Part shown: positions 47,107 through 58,700 of the stretch, in pieces
Numbering within the stretch: the first letter of the stretch is position 1
How the letters are laid out: each line of letters starts with the position of its first letter
Assembly: GCA_963930775.1 (NCBI GenBank)
Contig: OZ005695.1
Coordinates: 3,162,001 to 3,226,000 of the forward strand
Length of the DNA: 64,000 nucleotides
Reading direction: 5' to 3'
Source: Cliona cf. orientalis
Taxonomy: Eukaryota > Porifera > Demospongiae > Clionaida > Clionaidae
Program-made: the position numbers and the translations under genes
The notes under the pieces: generated by a model
Database searches by the model: none
Seen by the model: the letters and a program-made list of their open reading frames with translations, nothing else
What the model was told of the DNA's origin: nothing

Positions 47107-47633
47107 ATTTATATACATGTATATATATATATATATACACCGCTTCCGGTTTCTCGTGTATTCGGGGCTTGCTCAGGCTCGCCCCAAAATATGCATGTAA
47201 CAGGCTTAGTATCAAAGCTGTGTGCTTGTGGAATATTAGATGCCACCCTCAAAATTTGAATTGTTCACTACAGACAGGTTCGACTCACATGTACATAATA
47301 TGTATGCAGTAGTCGTGACTTACTTAGAAATGCAATGGTTTTTTTTCCATGCTGGCCACAGCCGGAGCCTGGGGTGGTCGATCCATAGCACTACCGTCCA
47401 ACTGGGGGAGCTCGTGACCCAGCAGTGCTCTCATACAACCCTCAGCAGAGGCACACAGCGATATCAGCTTGTAGCTGTGTGGATACAAGTGTGTGTATGT
47501 GTGTGATTGTAGTCACCTAGCAACCTATATTTAAGTTTTATAGGTAAATATTATTATTATCGACTATGGGATGATCAAGCGAGCTAGATGATCATAGGGT
47601 AACCCGATGGTGAAAGAGGGTTACGAATAATAA

Positions 47634-48007
47634 TACCGTAGAATCCCGCGATTACGCCCCCCCCCCCCCCTTTGTGCATGCTAGGATTGGGTAAAAGTGG
47701 GGAGGGGGCTTATACGCGGGATCCTTACATTTCCGTATGACGACCATTACCGACCCTCGAATGCCACGTGGGCGCGCGATCTCTGTACTTTGTCTGGCTG
47801 TTTGGTGGGCAAAACTCAAGAAAAACGACAAAGTAAGGCATGATATGACACAAATAGCTAGTTTGCTAGCTGTAGCTACTGTTTTTGTTGATTTATGGGC
47901 TCCATTTTACAATCAGGGAGGGGGGGCTTATACACGAGACAAAACTACCTATGCAGGAACTTGAGCTAAAAATGCAGGGGGGGGCGTAATCGCGAGATTC
48001 TACAGTA
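47634..48007. mobile_element. Complete CCGTAGAATCCC-family MITE
   Basis: Ends TACCGTAGAATCCCGCGATT and GGCGTAATCGCGAGATTCTA (then CAGTA) are inverted repeats over about 28 bases. It shares interior words (GACCATTACCGACC, GGCAAAACTCAAGAAA) with the intron-1 copies in genes D and E. Confidence 0.8.
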
Positions 48008-49790
48008 CATTAATTGGGATCATTTTGACCATGTATATAATGCATCCCAATCAATGTACATGAGTTAAGGCTTAGTACATGCACACGAGCTAAAGCTACA
48101 TGTGAAGATGGGACTACAAATTTGTACCATTTTTATTTATAAGCAAAACATTTCCACCTCAGCTAGCTGACAAACCTCTAAGCAGTGAACAAAGTTACAC
48201 CACATAGGCACTTGATTAGCACAGTTGCACATCATGATAAGCATTCCAATGTCCAATGACATAACTAGGAAGCATTAAAAAATTTTTGCATAGGGGATCT
48301 GGCACTTTAGCACCAAGGACACCTTCTATAGACCATCACTTCCAAGTGCTCAGAGAAACTGGTAAAACTGGTATAGCCAGGATACTTGCATACACAATTA
48401 ACTACAAGCTAATACTCCAGCATTCCTAACATTCCAAACATTCCAATGCCTATTATGCATAAGTGTATATTGGCCACCAGACTGACTGCTGCTTTTACCA
48501 ACTCAAACCACTTATCTTGGACCATAAACCACCTAGTACAAACCACTCCAACCAAAGTATGGACAGCTAATCAGCTACAGAAGCCAATCTACTTATCCTT
48601 ATCATTGTGGCTTGCAGGGGATTTGCCTGAGGAGACTGCCCTTGCAATCCCAAACTTGAGGGGAAGCCATCCCATTGCATGGTCAAGAACTTCTTTTGTG
48701 CCAACATGTACATTTGTACACTTGTACATGTACCTACACACTCAACTCAGATACATGTAGATGTGCTCAATGCCTATAGAAACCATTGCTGCTCAGATTT
48801 GTGTTACAGAAGTATAAAGCAAAACCTCACTGTGTATTTGTGGATCTTGCTGGTTGATCCAAGCTGCCAGAGAGATTGTAAACCCACGACTGATCCTCAT
48901 ATCACGTCCTCAAATAGATTTTGAATAAATCTGCAAAGATGGAATAGCTCTAAAATAATCATTGTCATTCTCTGTGTTAATCCCTCACAGTTGAGACTAT
49001 ATATATCTGTGTAATGATTTTTTTTCACCTTTTTGTTTAATTTTCACCTCTCTCTCTCTCCTATTTGTATGTTGAGTTCTGCAGTAGTTGTCTTGGCTCT
49101 TTCTTTAATTTTTACAACTCATAATTTTTCTGTGGATATTGCATTTTAGGTCCAAATATTAATGCATCCCATAATATTATTGATATTATTCTAGATAAGC
49201 ACTTGTTTTTAAAATGAACCCTTGACCATCTCCCCAGTAGCTGCATAGTGTAATGGTGCATGTGGTAAAAGGTCGTCAATAGAATGCGTACACATCGATC
49301 GATGCTCGCCCCAGAAATCATGGAGATGGCGTCTAAGATCGACTCTCAGCCTTGACAGCGACAAGTTTCGATGCTTCAATCACAGAGACGAATTCGACAG
49401 TACAGTATTCCTTCCGAACTTCAGGTTGGTCACGCTGCTGCAGTCGCGTGCGGGACAGCCCCTTGTGACATTGCGTGCTATATATAGCGCAAGGCTAGCT
49501 TTATTTATCCACGGCATTACGTAAGCCAAGAAAACACGTGAAGTTCAACCAACAGTACTTCTCAGAGAAAGTAGCGCTCAGCTTGTAATGTATTCGCTGG
49601 ATACACGCGTAAGATACTCTACATATTTACTGATTTTCAAGTCCCAGAAAGGCTCCAGCGAGGCCCTGAATTTTCTCATAATTACCTCATAGATTACACC
49701 ATAGGTTTCATCATAATTACACCATAATTACCTCATAACCACAGAAAAGTAAATTGCTACTGGAGAGATAATGAACAACTCAGAGACTAC

Positions 49791-50187
49791 GTCCAGAGTC
49801 CCTCATGGATACGCCGCCATAAATTCGCATCGACAAACTGCGCATGCTCCGTATACGCGTACAATATTGGGGCGCGCGGCTTGAGCCGGTTGACCTTCAC
49901 CTGCCATGTGCTCGACTGAATAGGGAAATCCCCCCGAGTGCGAGCTCGCCAAAGAAAGCGAACCGAGAAAATCGCCATATCTCATCGATAGTCCACGATG
50001 TCTTCTACGCTAGGTTTGAATTCTGGGTCCCAACACCCTGTCATGTGAGCTAAACTTTTTGAAACAGTTTCACAGCAATTACATCATAGGTTTCATCATA
50101 AATTTCATCATAGATTTCATCATCATTTCATCATAATTTCATCATAGCGAGAGCCCGAATTCTTAGTTTCTAATTGGGACTCTGGAC
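49791..50187. mobile_element. Element with GTCCAGAGTCCC inverted ends
   Basis: GTCCAGAGTCCC at 49791-49802 is mirrored by GGGACTCTGGAC at 50176-50187. Right-hand interior and left flank both carry runs of TTTCATCATA-like words. No coding sequence is recognised. Confidence 0.5.
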
Positions 50188-50531
50188 ATAATTTATAGTG
50201 GCTACTAGTAAACACACTCATGTCCAAATATGGGTAATCAACTCAAACCACTATCTTGAACCACATAAATAGCTACACAAGCCAATTGATTATCCTTATC
50301 ATTGTGGCTTGCATGGGAATTGCCTGACAGCCCTTGCATAAAAATTTAGTAGGCTTATCTTCTGCTGAGCATCCCAAACCTAATAGCATCCCATCTTGCC
50401 TGCTCAGGCAAACCTAATCCCAGCAAAAGGCAGGGCCACTTGGCTAGGTGCCTAGCCTTGAGAACTATAGGGGTGGTACATGTATAAAAGCTCTACAGCT
50501 CTGTATTGTTCCAAATTGTACATTTGTATAT

Positions 50532-50606
50532 AATAGTTATCTGACAGTAATTGGGATACATGAGATGCACGGTCGAATGCACCCCAATTACTGTCAGATA
50601 ACTATT
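50532..50606. repeat. 75-bp foldback element, stem type A
   Basis: Stem AATAGTTATCTGACAGTAAT pairs with its complement at the right end. Loop GAGATGCACGGTCGAATGCA matches the other family members. Confidence 0.85.
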
Positions 50607-50820
50607 TTGTTAGTAGTTGACCTCTGTTCATCATTGGCCTACTTTATGATGACCCAACCCCTTCCCATAGCCGGCAAATTGCCTATAAAAACTTTGGTTG
50701 CTAAGCAACTACCAACAAATGTACATACCCCCTTAACATGGATAGATGTGTGTGCACATGCATGCACCTCTAGCTCTTCTCTAGTACAACTCACATGTAC
50801 AATTGTATGGAATATTCTCA

Positions 50821-53800
50821 TTAACAGTACTTCCTCCTTAGTTCTTCAGCTAGTGACTTGTATCTGGGGTAAGTATCTATAGCGTCAATGATGGCAGACC
50901 ATGTGGGAGGTGGTTCAACTTGATTCAGCCATAGTTTCAACATCTCCCTGAAACACTTCTCTGACTCATCATGATCACTTCTTATATTTCTCAGCTCCCC
51001 TTCTTTGAGTTCAAGAATAAGACCAATATTCTCCCAGTCAGCTGACACTTTGCTGAGGAGTTCCTTCAATAACACGCTAATTTTTGGTGGTGAGGTCACC
51101 TCTGGTTGCCTGGGTCCACTGTCAGTCATTCTTGAGCGTTTTGGATTTGATGGTCCTGTTTATAATGATTAACGTAATCTCTGGATATACTCTCTTAAAA
51201 TGTACTAGGCTGAGATCGAATTCACAAATTTTGACTATATATGCATGTATTGCTACAGTAATTTAGACTTACACCATGTAAATGCTTAACATGTTATATA
51301 GTTACAAGACCTTAATTGGGGTGCATGAGATGTATGTATGCATATGGTTGAATGTACCCCAAATAAGGTCTTGGCAACTGTCTTGTCGTCCCCTCTTCTC
51401 ATTGGCCTAACCTAAACTAATGGATAGATACACTTACCTGGTTCTGAGTCTGCACCTTCAGGATCACTGTGTCCTCGTTTCCTTCCAGTACCTTGTGGTT
51501 CTGTAGTGGTGATACAAGGAAAATTGTACTGCATTGTGACAGACAATCATCTTGGATGCATCATGCATATAGAAAGAGCATAACACAAATAGAGAGGATT
51601 GAACATGCTATAATTATGCTGCACAACACAATGTGATGCAAGGGGTGGTGAGTGCACTGACATACCCACATCCCCCCCAGCTGGTGACATCATTGATATC
51701 TATAATATTTATCATGATAATAATTATACAAAACTTTTGGTTTCCACTCACTGAGTTTTGTATCCAGCCCAATGGCTGCAGATGGACCAGCTGTGGATGC
51801 ACCAGAAGCAGATGGATCCAGTCTACTTCTTTTACTGGGAGGGGGACCCGGACGATCTATAGCTGTACACAATACAGTGAGTGTCATGTTAGCAGATTGT
51901 AAGTTAGTCTGGTATATATACATGTACCTGCTGCAGCCAAGTCTCCAAATGTCTCTGCAGGTTGAGAATTAGGATCTGGAAAATTAAATAAAAAGTGGGT
52001 GGGAGAAAGGAGTATGTAAAAAGTGATCAGTTGGTGTATAGCTAATAATATGTTGGCTCATATATACCTTCAGCTAGTTTCGTGAACCAGACCACTCTCT
52101 CAACAGCGCTGGGTGCATTGCATCACCAGCACGCGGGAGGGTGCACCCAATACACCCAGCGCTGTGGAGGGAGTGGTCTGGTTCACAAGACTAACCTTCA
52201 GCAGGGAGGTTGATGGCAAAGAAATCATTAGGATACTTTGCTCCTCTCAGATTGATTTGATGTTTCAGAGTTGGGACCTTTTTATTCTTCTCTGGACCAG
52301 CTGTGGATGCACCAGAAGCAGATGGATCCAGTCTACTTTTTTTACTGGGAGGGGGACCTGGACGAGCTATTATACAACACAGTGAGAGTCATGTTAGTAG
52401 ATTGTATATGGTATAGCTACCTGTTGCAGCCAAGTCTCCAAAATTTAATATCGCTGCAGGTTGAGAATTGGTATCTGGAAAATTAAATAAAGAGTGGGTA
52501 GGAGAAAGGAGTATGTACAATGTGATCACAACTGTCATGGATGGTGTATAGCTAATATGTTGGTTCATACCTTCAGCTAGTCTCGTGAACCAGACCACTC
52601 CCTCAGCAGCGCTGGGTGTATTGCATCACCAGCACGCGGGAGGGTGATGCAATATATCCAGCGCTGTGGAGGGAGTGGTCTGATTCACAAGACTAACCTT
52701 CAGCAGGGAGGTTGATGACAAAGAAATCATTAGGATACTTTGCTCCTTTCAGATTGACTTGATGTTTCAGAGTTGGGACCTTTTTCTTCTTTCCAGAAGC
52801 TTCAGCTAATAACTGGCAGCATGGAGTCAACTTGCCCCCTCTAAAGTTGTCCACCTGCTTCTTGGTTATCTGAGGTTGTAGCCAGTGAGGGAAGTTGGTT
52901 GCTATTCTGGGTGGATATGGTGTACACAAGAACTCACCACAGGGCGCATCAGTGGTGTGATCTCCCAGCCCTTGATAGAGAGACCCTCCACAGGAATGTC
53001 CAGGGAGATGGCATCTTTCTTGAATTCTACGAGTTGTTGTACACCACGTATAGCGCCTTCTTCTTTGTACTTATTTTCTATCTCCTAGAGGGAACAATAG
53101 CTAACTACAGTTGTGTTGCATTGACGACTAACTCACAGTGAGATGTGCTTCAACATTCCATGACACTACAAAATGAATTGTGCACAGATTTGGACGTCCA
53201 ATATAGAAGAGTTGTGAACAATATTCCCTGTCCTCTGATCCCTCTTGTGTTACTCCCACTCCAGAGAAACTGTTCAGTTCAATGACTCCATAGGAGCTGT
53301 GGCTGGTGAAATTACCTCCCGGCAGCTGTTTGAAGGTGTAGGGGAGCTGTTTCTGACTGCAAACAGCTCGAACAAAGCTTAATTTTAGATTAGTAATATT
53401 CTCTGACTTAGCACAGTGCTGGATTTCCACTGTGATTGATTTAGTGAACTTGTGCACATCCTCACAGCGCAGCCAGAAGATGGCACTAACTAGATGGGAG
53501 TTCTCAGGAAACTCATACTGGCCAGCTAGAGAGGCCTTGATGTTGATGGTGCAATGCTTCATGTCTGCTGGCAGACAGCCTTTAGGGATGTTGAGCTTCA
53601 GGCCATAGCCAGGCCATGAGATTTGCTGGTCATGATCAGAGTAGACTACCACAGTCATTTCTCCACACACTTCTACACTACGCAAGTTCCAGGTGGCTGT
53701 GGACATGTAGCTAGCTCCACAAACTACTGCAGTTATAGAATGAGATGACATACCAGTAGTGGATTGAGCAGACATTGTCTCAGCTTTGATCATTGTGATA

Positions 53801-54179
53801 GCTTCTTCCTTGATCTCCCTCTTCACTGAAAGGAGAGCATGTGGCTCTCCTTCAAGAGAAAATGATTCCTCTTTGGGCTCTATCTTCACACCAAGAGGGA
53901 GAGTAACTGGCTTCTCTTCATGCAAGAACGGTTTAGTGTCTCTCTGATCATCTTCTACAAGCACACACACATTATTATGCATACACATTACACCAAACAA
54001 GCAAGCAGAGGCTATTGTTGGTACAATGGACATACCTTCCTCCTTGATCGGTATTTGTGATAGTTTGTTAACTATATGCTCAAGGTCAGCAATCCTCTGC
54101 TGTTGTGCAGCCACTTGTTGCTTCAACTGAAAAATCACGTCATCTCTCAACCGTATCTGCTCATCCACTTCTTCATCTC
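50821..54179 (-). CDS. Gene E': coiled-coil / ZU5 / UPA-position module / Death-domain protein, 5' end not found
   Basis: Exons 54036-54179, 53137-53954, 52938-53084, 52698-52869, 52421-52474, 52196-52366, 51928-51975, 51752-51862, 51438-51500 and 50821-51155 are all phase-compatible and encode 686 residues plus the stop. The first exon is a coiled coil (DDVIFQLKQQVAAQQQRIAD). Then follow an acidic, KxEE-rich linker, a ZU5 domain (YGLKLNIPKGCLPADMKH) ending ELNSFSGVG, the UPA-position module (GWEITPLMRPV; VDNFRGGKLTPCCQLL), proline/basic linker exons (GPPPSKRSRLDPS) and a gene B-type Death domain. The first exon starts in phase 1 with no ATG, so an upstream exon is needed; exon 4 of gene E (phase 1, ends 55797) would fit. 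The 51438-51500 exon has lost its usual acceptor and would use an AG 8 codons further in. Confidence 0.7.
51300..51379. repeat. 80-bp foldback element, stem type B, imperfect
   Basis: AGTTACAAGACCTTAATTGG pairs with CCAAATAAGGTCTTGGCAACT with three mismatches. The loop is expanded (GATGTATGTATGCATATGG). Confidence 0.75.
52075..52193. mobile_element. Hairpin MITE with 9-bp target duplication, copy in duplicated segment
   Basis: Inverted arms begin TAGTTTCGTGAACCAGACCA and end GACTA. It is flanked by ACCTTCAGC at 52066-52074 and 52194-52202. Loop region GCACGCGGGAGG. Confidence 0.75.
52578..52695. mobile_element. Hairpin MITE with 9-bp target duplication on a splice donor
   Basis: 118 bases with arms of about 53 bases (TAGTCTCGTGAACCAGACCA ... 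GACTA), flanked by ACCTTCAGC at 52569-52577 and 52696-52704. On the coding strand the duplicated word is GCTGAAGGT, the exon end plus GT donor, so the insertion duplicated the splice donor. Confidence 0.8.
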
Positions 54180-54999
54180 CTAGAATACAGCACACATGCA
54201 CATGCAATGAGAGTAGCTACAGCTGACACTATCCCCCCAGCTCACCTTGTTTTGTTGTATAATATATACTCTAACAGTGTTTCACAAAATAAGGTATACC
54301 AAGGGCTTATCGAGCTGTGTAAGTGGCGAGAGGGCATGTAATATATGTAGACAGCGAAATCCTAGATGTTACTAAAATATATTTCTGGACTGCCATGAAA
54401 TTTGTGTTCAGCCCGTTCTTTTTGAGACTTATTGAAGACTGGAGGCTACCATGGCCCTTCCAGGTGGTTCTCAATGCTACCAAGTGTCAGTAATTAAGCA
54501 GCGCTAGCTCAGATAAATCGAGACGAACTGTCAGCTCCCACTCACTTTACCACCCAATGAGGAAGACAGAGGCGATTTCTAATCAATTTTCATCAAAGAC
54601 TAGCTTAGAGCAAAGGCCTTCGATGTCTCATCACCCCAGGTTAGTCCGACAAAGGACCTATCCTGTTTGTTAGCGATGGTGAGCTGATCATTATAAATTT
54701 AGTTAGCCAGCCGTTTGTCACCGCCACTATCTCCGATCGACTTGAGTACAGGCTCATTTCACTTGTCCCGATGATTAGTGATGCCTTGTATATAGACCTT
54801 TAGCGCTGTCAACAAAGGCTTAGAGTGGCAGCAGGTCACCATAAAACCAGGTATAAACGTAATACCTGTACTATCTTGTTCAATGACCATTAGTGCTAAC
54901 AATTAGGATTTTGCTGTCTAAGCCCTTGGTAATGTTATGTTCAGGCAGAAACTGTAGGTGGAGATGAGGGTGCTAAAACTAGCTGATAGCTACACTTAC
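54180..54999. other. Spacer between gene E' and gene E, no gene seen
   Basis: Sequence not found in units 1-3. A donor-like AAGGTGAGC on the minus strand at about 54240 has a stop a few codons upstream and no Met, so I do not accept an exon there. Confidence 0.5.
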
Positions 55000-55084
55000 C
55001 TGGTTCTGAATCTGTACCTTCAGGATCACTGTGTCCTCGTTTCCTTCCAGCAACTAGTACCTTGTGGTTCTGTAGTGGTCATAT
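55000..55084 (-). pseudogene. Frameshifted linker exon of gene E
   Basis: Matches the basic linker exon of B, C and D (ATGACCACTACAGAACC start, donor CCAGGTAAGTG). It carries 7 extra bases (a TAGTTGC-type insertion) after GGTAC, making it 85 nt and putting TGA in frame. Splice sites are intact. Confidence 0.75.
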
Positions 55085-55796
55085 CTGTACAAATAAGGAA
55101 AATTGTACTGCATTGTGACAGATAATCATCTTGGACGCATCATGCATGCCAGAAAGAACATAATATACAACAATGCAAGGAAAAGAAGCGAGCATCAAAC
55201 ATGCTATATGCTACGATCCATGTGCAAATGCTTTCAGAGTGGCAGATTGTAGAAAAACAGTTTAGCTACTTGGCTTGCACCTGTGTGTTTGGGTGTGATC
55301 GGACATTGAACAGTCAAATATTAACGCATATCTGTAGATGTCCGCATTGTACCCACCAACGCTCGCACTAACCACATACTTGCGTGGTCTTTTTCACCCG
55401 GGTTACCTTGTGATATATAATCTACATGTATGCATACTTTCTAGCCCATTGCTATGTGGTTGCTCAGGTATACAAAGTACTGTGTATGTGATACAGTCCC
55501 TCCTTGTAGGGTTCATGTCCATATATTAGTCTTATTTCCTGAGGGCCAGGGCAAACATTCATACAGTTCTTGAGGGCTAAAAAAATATTTATTGGATTCA
55601 TGGAAACAATTCAATGGGCTAGAAAATAGTTAGTGACCAATCCTTCGCTTTGTATGCAGTATAGAAGCATACATCCCTCGGGCTTTGCCCTCGGGATTTG
55701 TGGTTCTATACTGCTTTGGCCTCGGGAATTATGATTCTATACAAACTTCAGGAGTTGGTCAATAACTATTACATAGTTGTTTTCAATACTATGTAC

Positions 55797-58700
55797 CTGA
55801 GTCATTGGGTCTGTAAATGGTGAAGGTGTTGTAGGGATCTTTAGCACCACTTAATGTCACTACATGCTCCAGGGTGGTAGGTCGCCCTGTTTCACACCTG
55901 GCCATCAGTTGACACGATGGAATGCGTTTTCCTTTTTTGAAGTTATCTACCTCCTTTTTCTCAATCTGTAGAAATTTTCCATATGAAAATGTGCACCCCA
56001 CTCCTCTACACAGACACAATAAAAAATTGTATGAGGGGAGTATCCCTATCAAAACGGTAGGTATATGCAGTTTTGTCAAGGAAGTGGTACAGCTGAACCT
56101 ACCATAGGAGGTCCCAGTGCTGTGATTCTCCATGCTTCATCACTTGTTGTGGTTCCTTCTGGAGGAATATCCAGTCTGATTAAATTCTGATCACTTTCAA
56201 ATTCAAGTCGCTGATCATGTCCCAGGGTGGCATTCATTTTTTGATAATATTTGCTGATAATCTGTAGGTGTAAAGGACATATGTACTTACACATTAGGCC
56301 ACACAGAACAAAGTTAACTATCATGACCACTAGGTCCATCAGATAATAATTTTAATTTAATTATAAGTGCCTAATGTTCGCATGTAAATATATATTCCAG
56401 CTGTGTAGTGTGTGGTAGCATAAAATTGTCCTACTAAAAGTCTAGGTTGGTACAATGCCTGTAATAAAACTCAGCTATTGGATGCCTTGAATTTTCTATA
56501 GTTCGTCGGGTTAGTTCAAACAAACATTAAATTCTGAGTGGCCTTATAGGGACTTTCAGGGCAGTTATTAATACCCATCATTTTTGCAGCATGATAGGGT
56601 TTGTAAGGAAAATATCGTGCCATGTATGTACATGTCATTGTATCCGGATACTGAGAGTAGTGTACATGTACTTGTACATGTGTCAACCAACCTGAAAATG
56701 GCCACACTATACAATTTAAAAGGGAGTATCTTTATGTACAACTCACTCGTTAATAGGCTTATAATATATACGGTATACTATATACATACATGTACCTTGT
56801 TATGCACTTTGGTATTCCAAAATATGGTGAAGTGAATCTTGTGGCCTTTGGGCTCGTCACTGTAATGAGTGCTAGCACTGTATTCTCTGTCCTCAGCACC
56901 TTCCTCACCAACTCCATATAGAGAAAAGCTGTCTAGTTCAATAAATCCATAGGAGCTATCACATGAAAAATTGCCGGGCATGGTTTCAAAATAAAATTTT
57001 TCTTCACCACGATCTATGGAACTGGCTTTAACGAAGCACAGCTTTGATGCACCTTCTGGTTTAGCACAGTGTTGAATTTCAAGAGTCAGTGGTCGAGAAA
57101 ATTGGCATTTGGGAACACAATCTATCCAATAAACTGCACTAACGAGATGGGTATCCTGGGGTAATTGATAATCTCCCATAATGGTGGCTTTAATGTGGAT
57201 GCTACACTGCTGTAGGTTGGCGGGTAGAGAGTTCTCAGGGATATGAAGATTCAGACCACATTCATCCCAGGAGAAGAGCTGCTCAGAGTTTGTCACTAGT
57301 ACTGATGTCTCAGCTACAAGATGCTCTGTGCACATAGGAACAAATAGAATACTGTATAGCGGGTAATTTTCATGGGGGGCTAATTTTCATTATTTTCATG
57401 ACTGCTCTAACAGTCACTAAGGTTTACACCCCACGAAAATTTGCCACAGTAGGTAAAGGTCGTCTGGTAAAGTTGCCGTGAGTGTACATGCGATTGTGGT
57501 CGAAACGCATGGCATCTGCCTCCAATCTGTTGAGTCTCTGCGATTATCGAACACAGTATGAGACTGGAAAATTTCTGTTTCTGTCACTTCGGTGACAGTC
57601 ATCGGTAGGTTTGCTTGATGATGGCGAACGGGGCGTGGCAAGTGCAATCGTCAAGAGCCACGAAATTTAGACCCACGAAAATTAAATTTGGAGGCTAAAT
57701 CTTACTTTTCACGAAAACTAATACCCTCTAAATTTCCCACTATATGGTATCTTCTGTTGTGTCGTCTCTTATCGCTACATAAACTAGCTATATAAATTAG
57801 CTCTCTAGACCATGTCACATACTCCATGCACAGTATCAGTCAACCTCAGCTGTAATGGAACATATAGGAATGTGTGGTATTATATGCATTAGGTGATCAA
57901 TTCACAATAATGAAAGTACTGCAGAATCCTGCGATTATCCTCCCTCTCCCCCCCCCCCCCTGTCTGCATACCACTGGGTTAAACCGTAGCCACCCCCAAT
58001 GCCTGGGTATGAGGCTAGCTAAACCGGGGAGGGGTTTTTACACAGGACTGTGATATTCCTTGTTTGATGACCATTCATTACTAACCAAAGAATGCCACAT
58101 GGGTGTATGATTTCTGGCTATTTGATAGGTAAAACTTGAGAAAAACAAGCAAGGCATAAAAAGACATGAATGGCTAGTGTGCTGGCTGTAGGTTGTTTTT
58201 TATTGGCTTTTGGACTCCTCTTACAGTCAGAGAGGGGTGGGCAATTGCGGGATTCTACGGCACTATAAAATGCATGCAACATACCTGTAATATCCTGGTC
58301 ACTGGTCTGTTGTGCAATAGACACTGACGATGGCATCTGCTTGAATGCAGTATATTTGGCAGGAAAAGGGCTTTTAGGTGGGAGTGAGGATGGTTGAGCT
58401 GGACTGGGAGGGAGGCCAAACTCACAACTGAGGACACCCGATGATGGAGTAGGGCTGAGAGCAGATCCTGGACTGGGGACACTTATCCAGCTAGGAGCAG
58501 GCCTGGGTCCACTACCCCAGCTAGAAGCATATCCACTATCCACAGAGCTAGGGCCAGGAGTAGGGGCATAATAGGGACTTGGAGGCTGAAGAGTTTTATC
58601 AGCAGATCTTGTCATTTGAGTGGTTGATGTTTGTGTGGCTGACAGTTTACTTTCTTGACTCACTACAATCCTCTTTCTTTCTTCACTTTGAAGGAGTTTA

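Larger units (their letters stand above)
46396..48485. other. Unit-specific spacer, no supported gene
   Basis: Follows TMF1 copy 3. It contains an (AAAT)n run at about 47063-47106, a complete MITE (47634-48007) and a foldback-like stretch at about 48006-48060. Open frames at 46570-46767 (+) and 46889-47215 (-) show no recognisable domain. Confidence 0.5.
48486..50820. repeat. Duplicated non-coding block, unit 4 copy, with a 1-kb insertion
   Basis: Colinear with the block in units 1 and 2 from TTTTACCAACTCAAACCACT onward, but its first 600 bases are missing. Unrelated DNA (about 49216-50205) interrupts it. The foldback at 50532 lies in the right part. No supported gene. Confidence 0.65.
51752..52704. 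repeat. About 0.5-kb local tandem duplication inside gene E'
   Basis: The segment holding the GPPPSK exon, the short NSQPA exon, a hairpin MITE and the end of the second UPA-module exon occurs twice (about 51780-52280 and 52281-52750). At the join, the GPPPSK exon is fused to the back half of the UPA-module exon. Gene D' has one copy, so the duplication is specific to E'. Confidence 0.8.

Noticed and set aside
54230..54300. Possible upstream exon for gene E' ending AAG|GTGAGC
   Set aside because: In the phase needed there is a stop nine codons upstream and no Met, and no acceptor fits.
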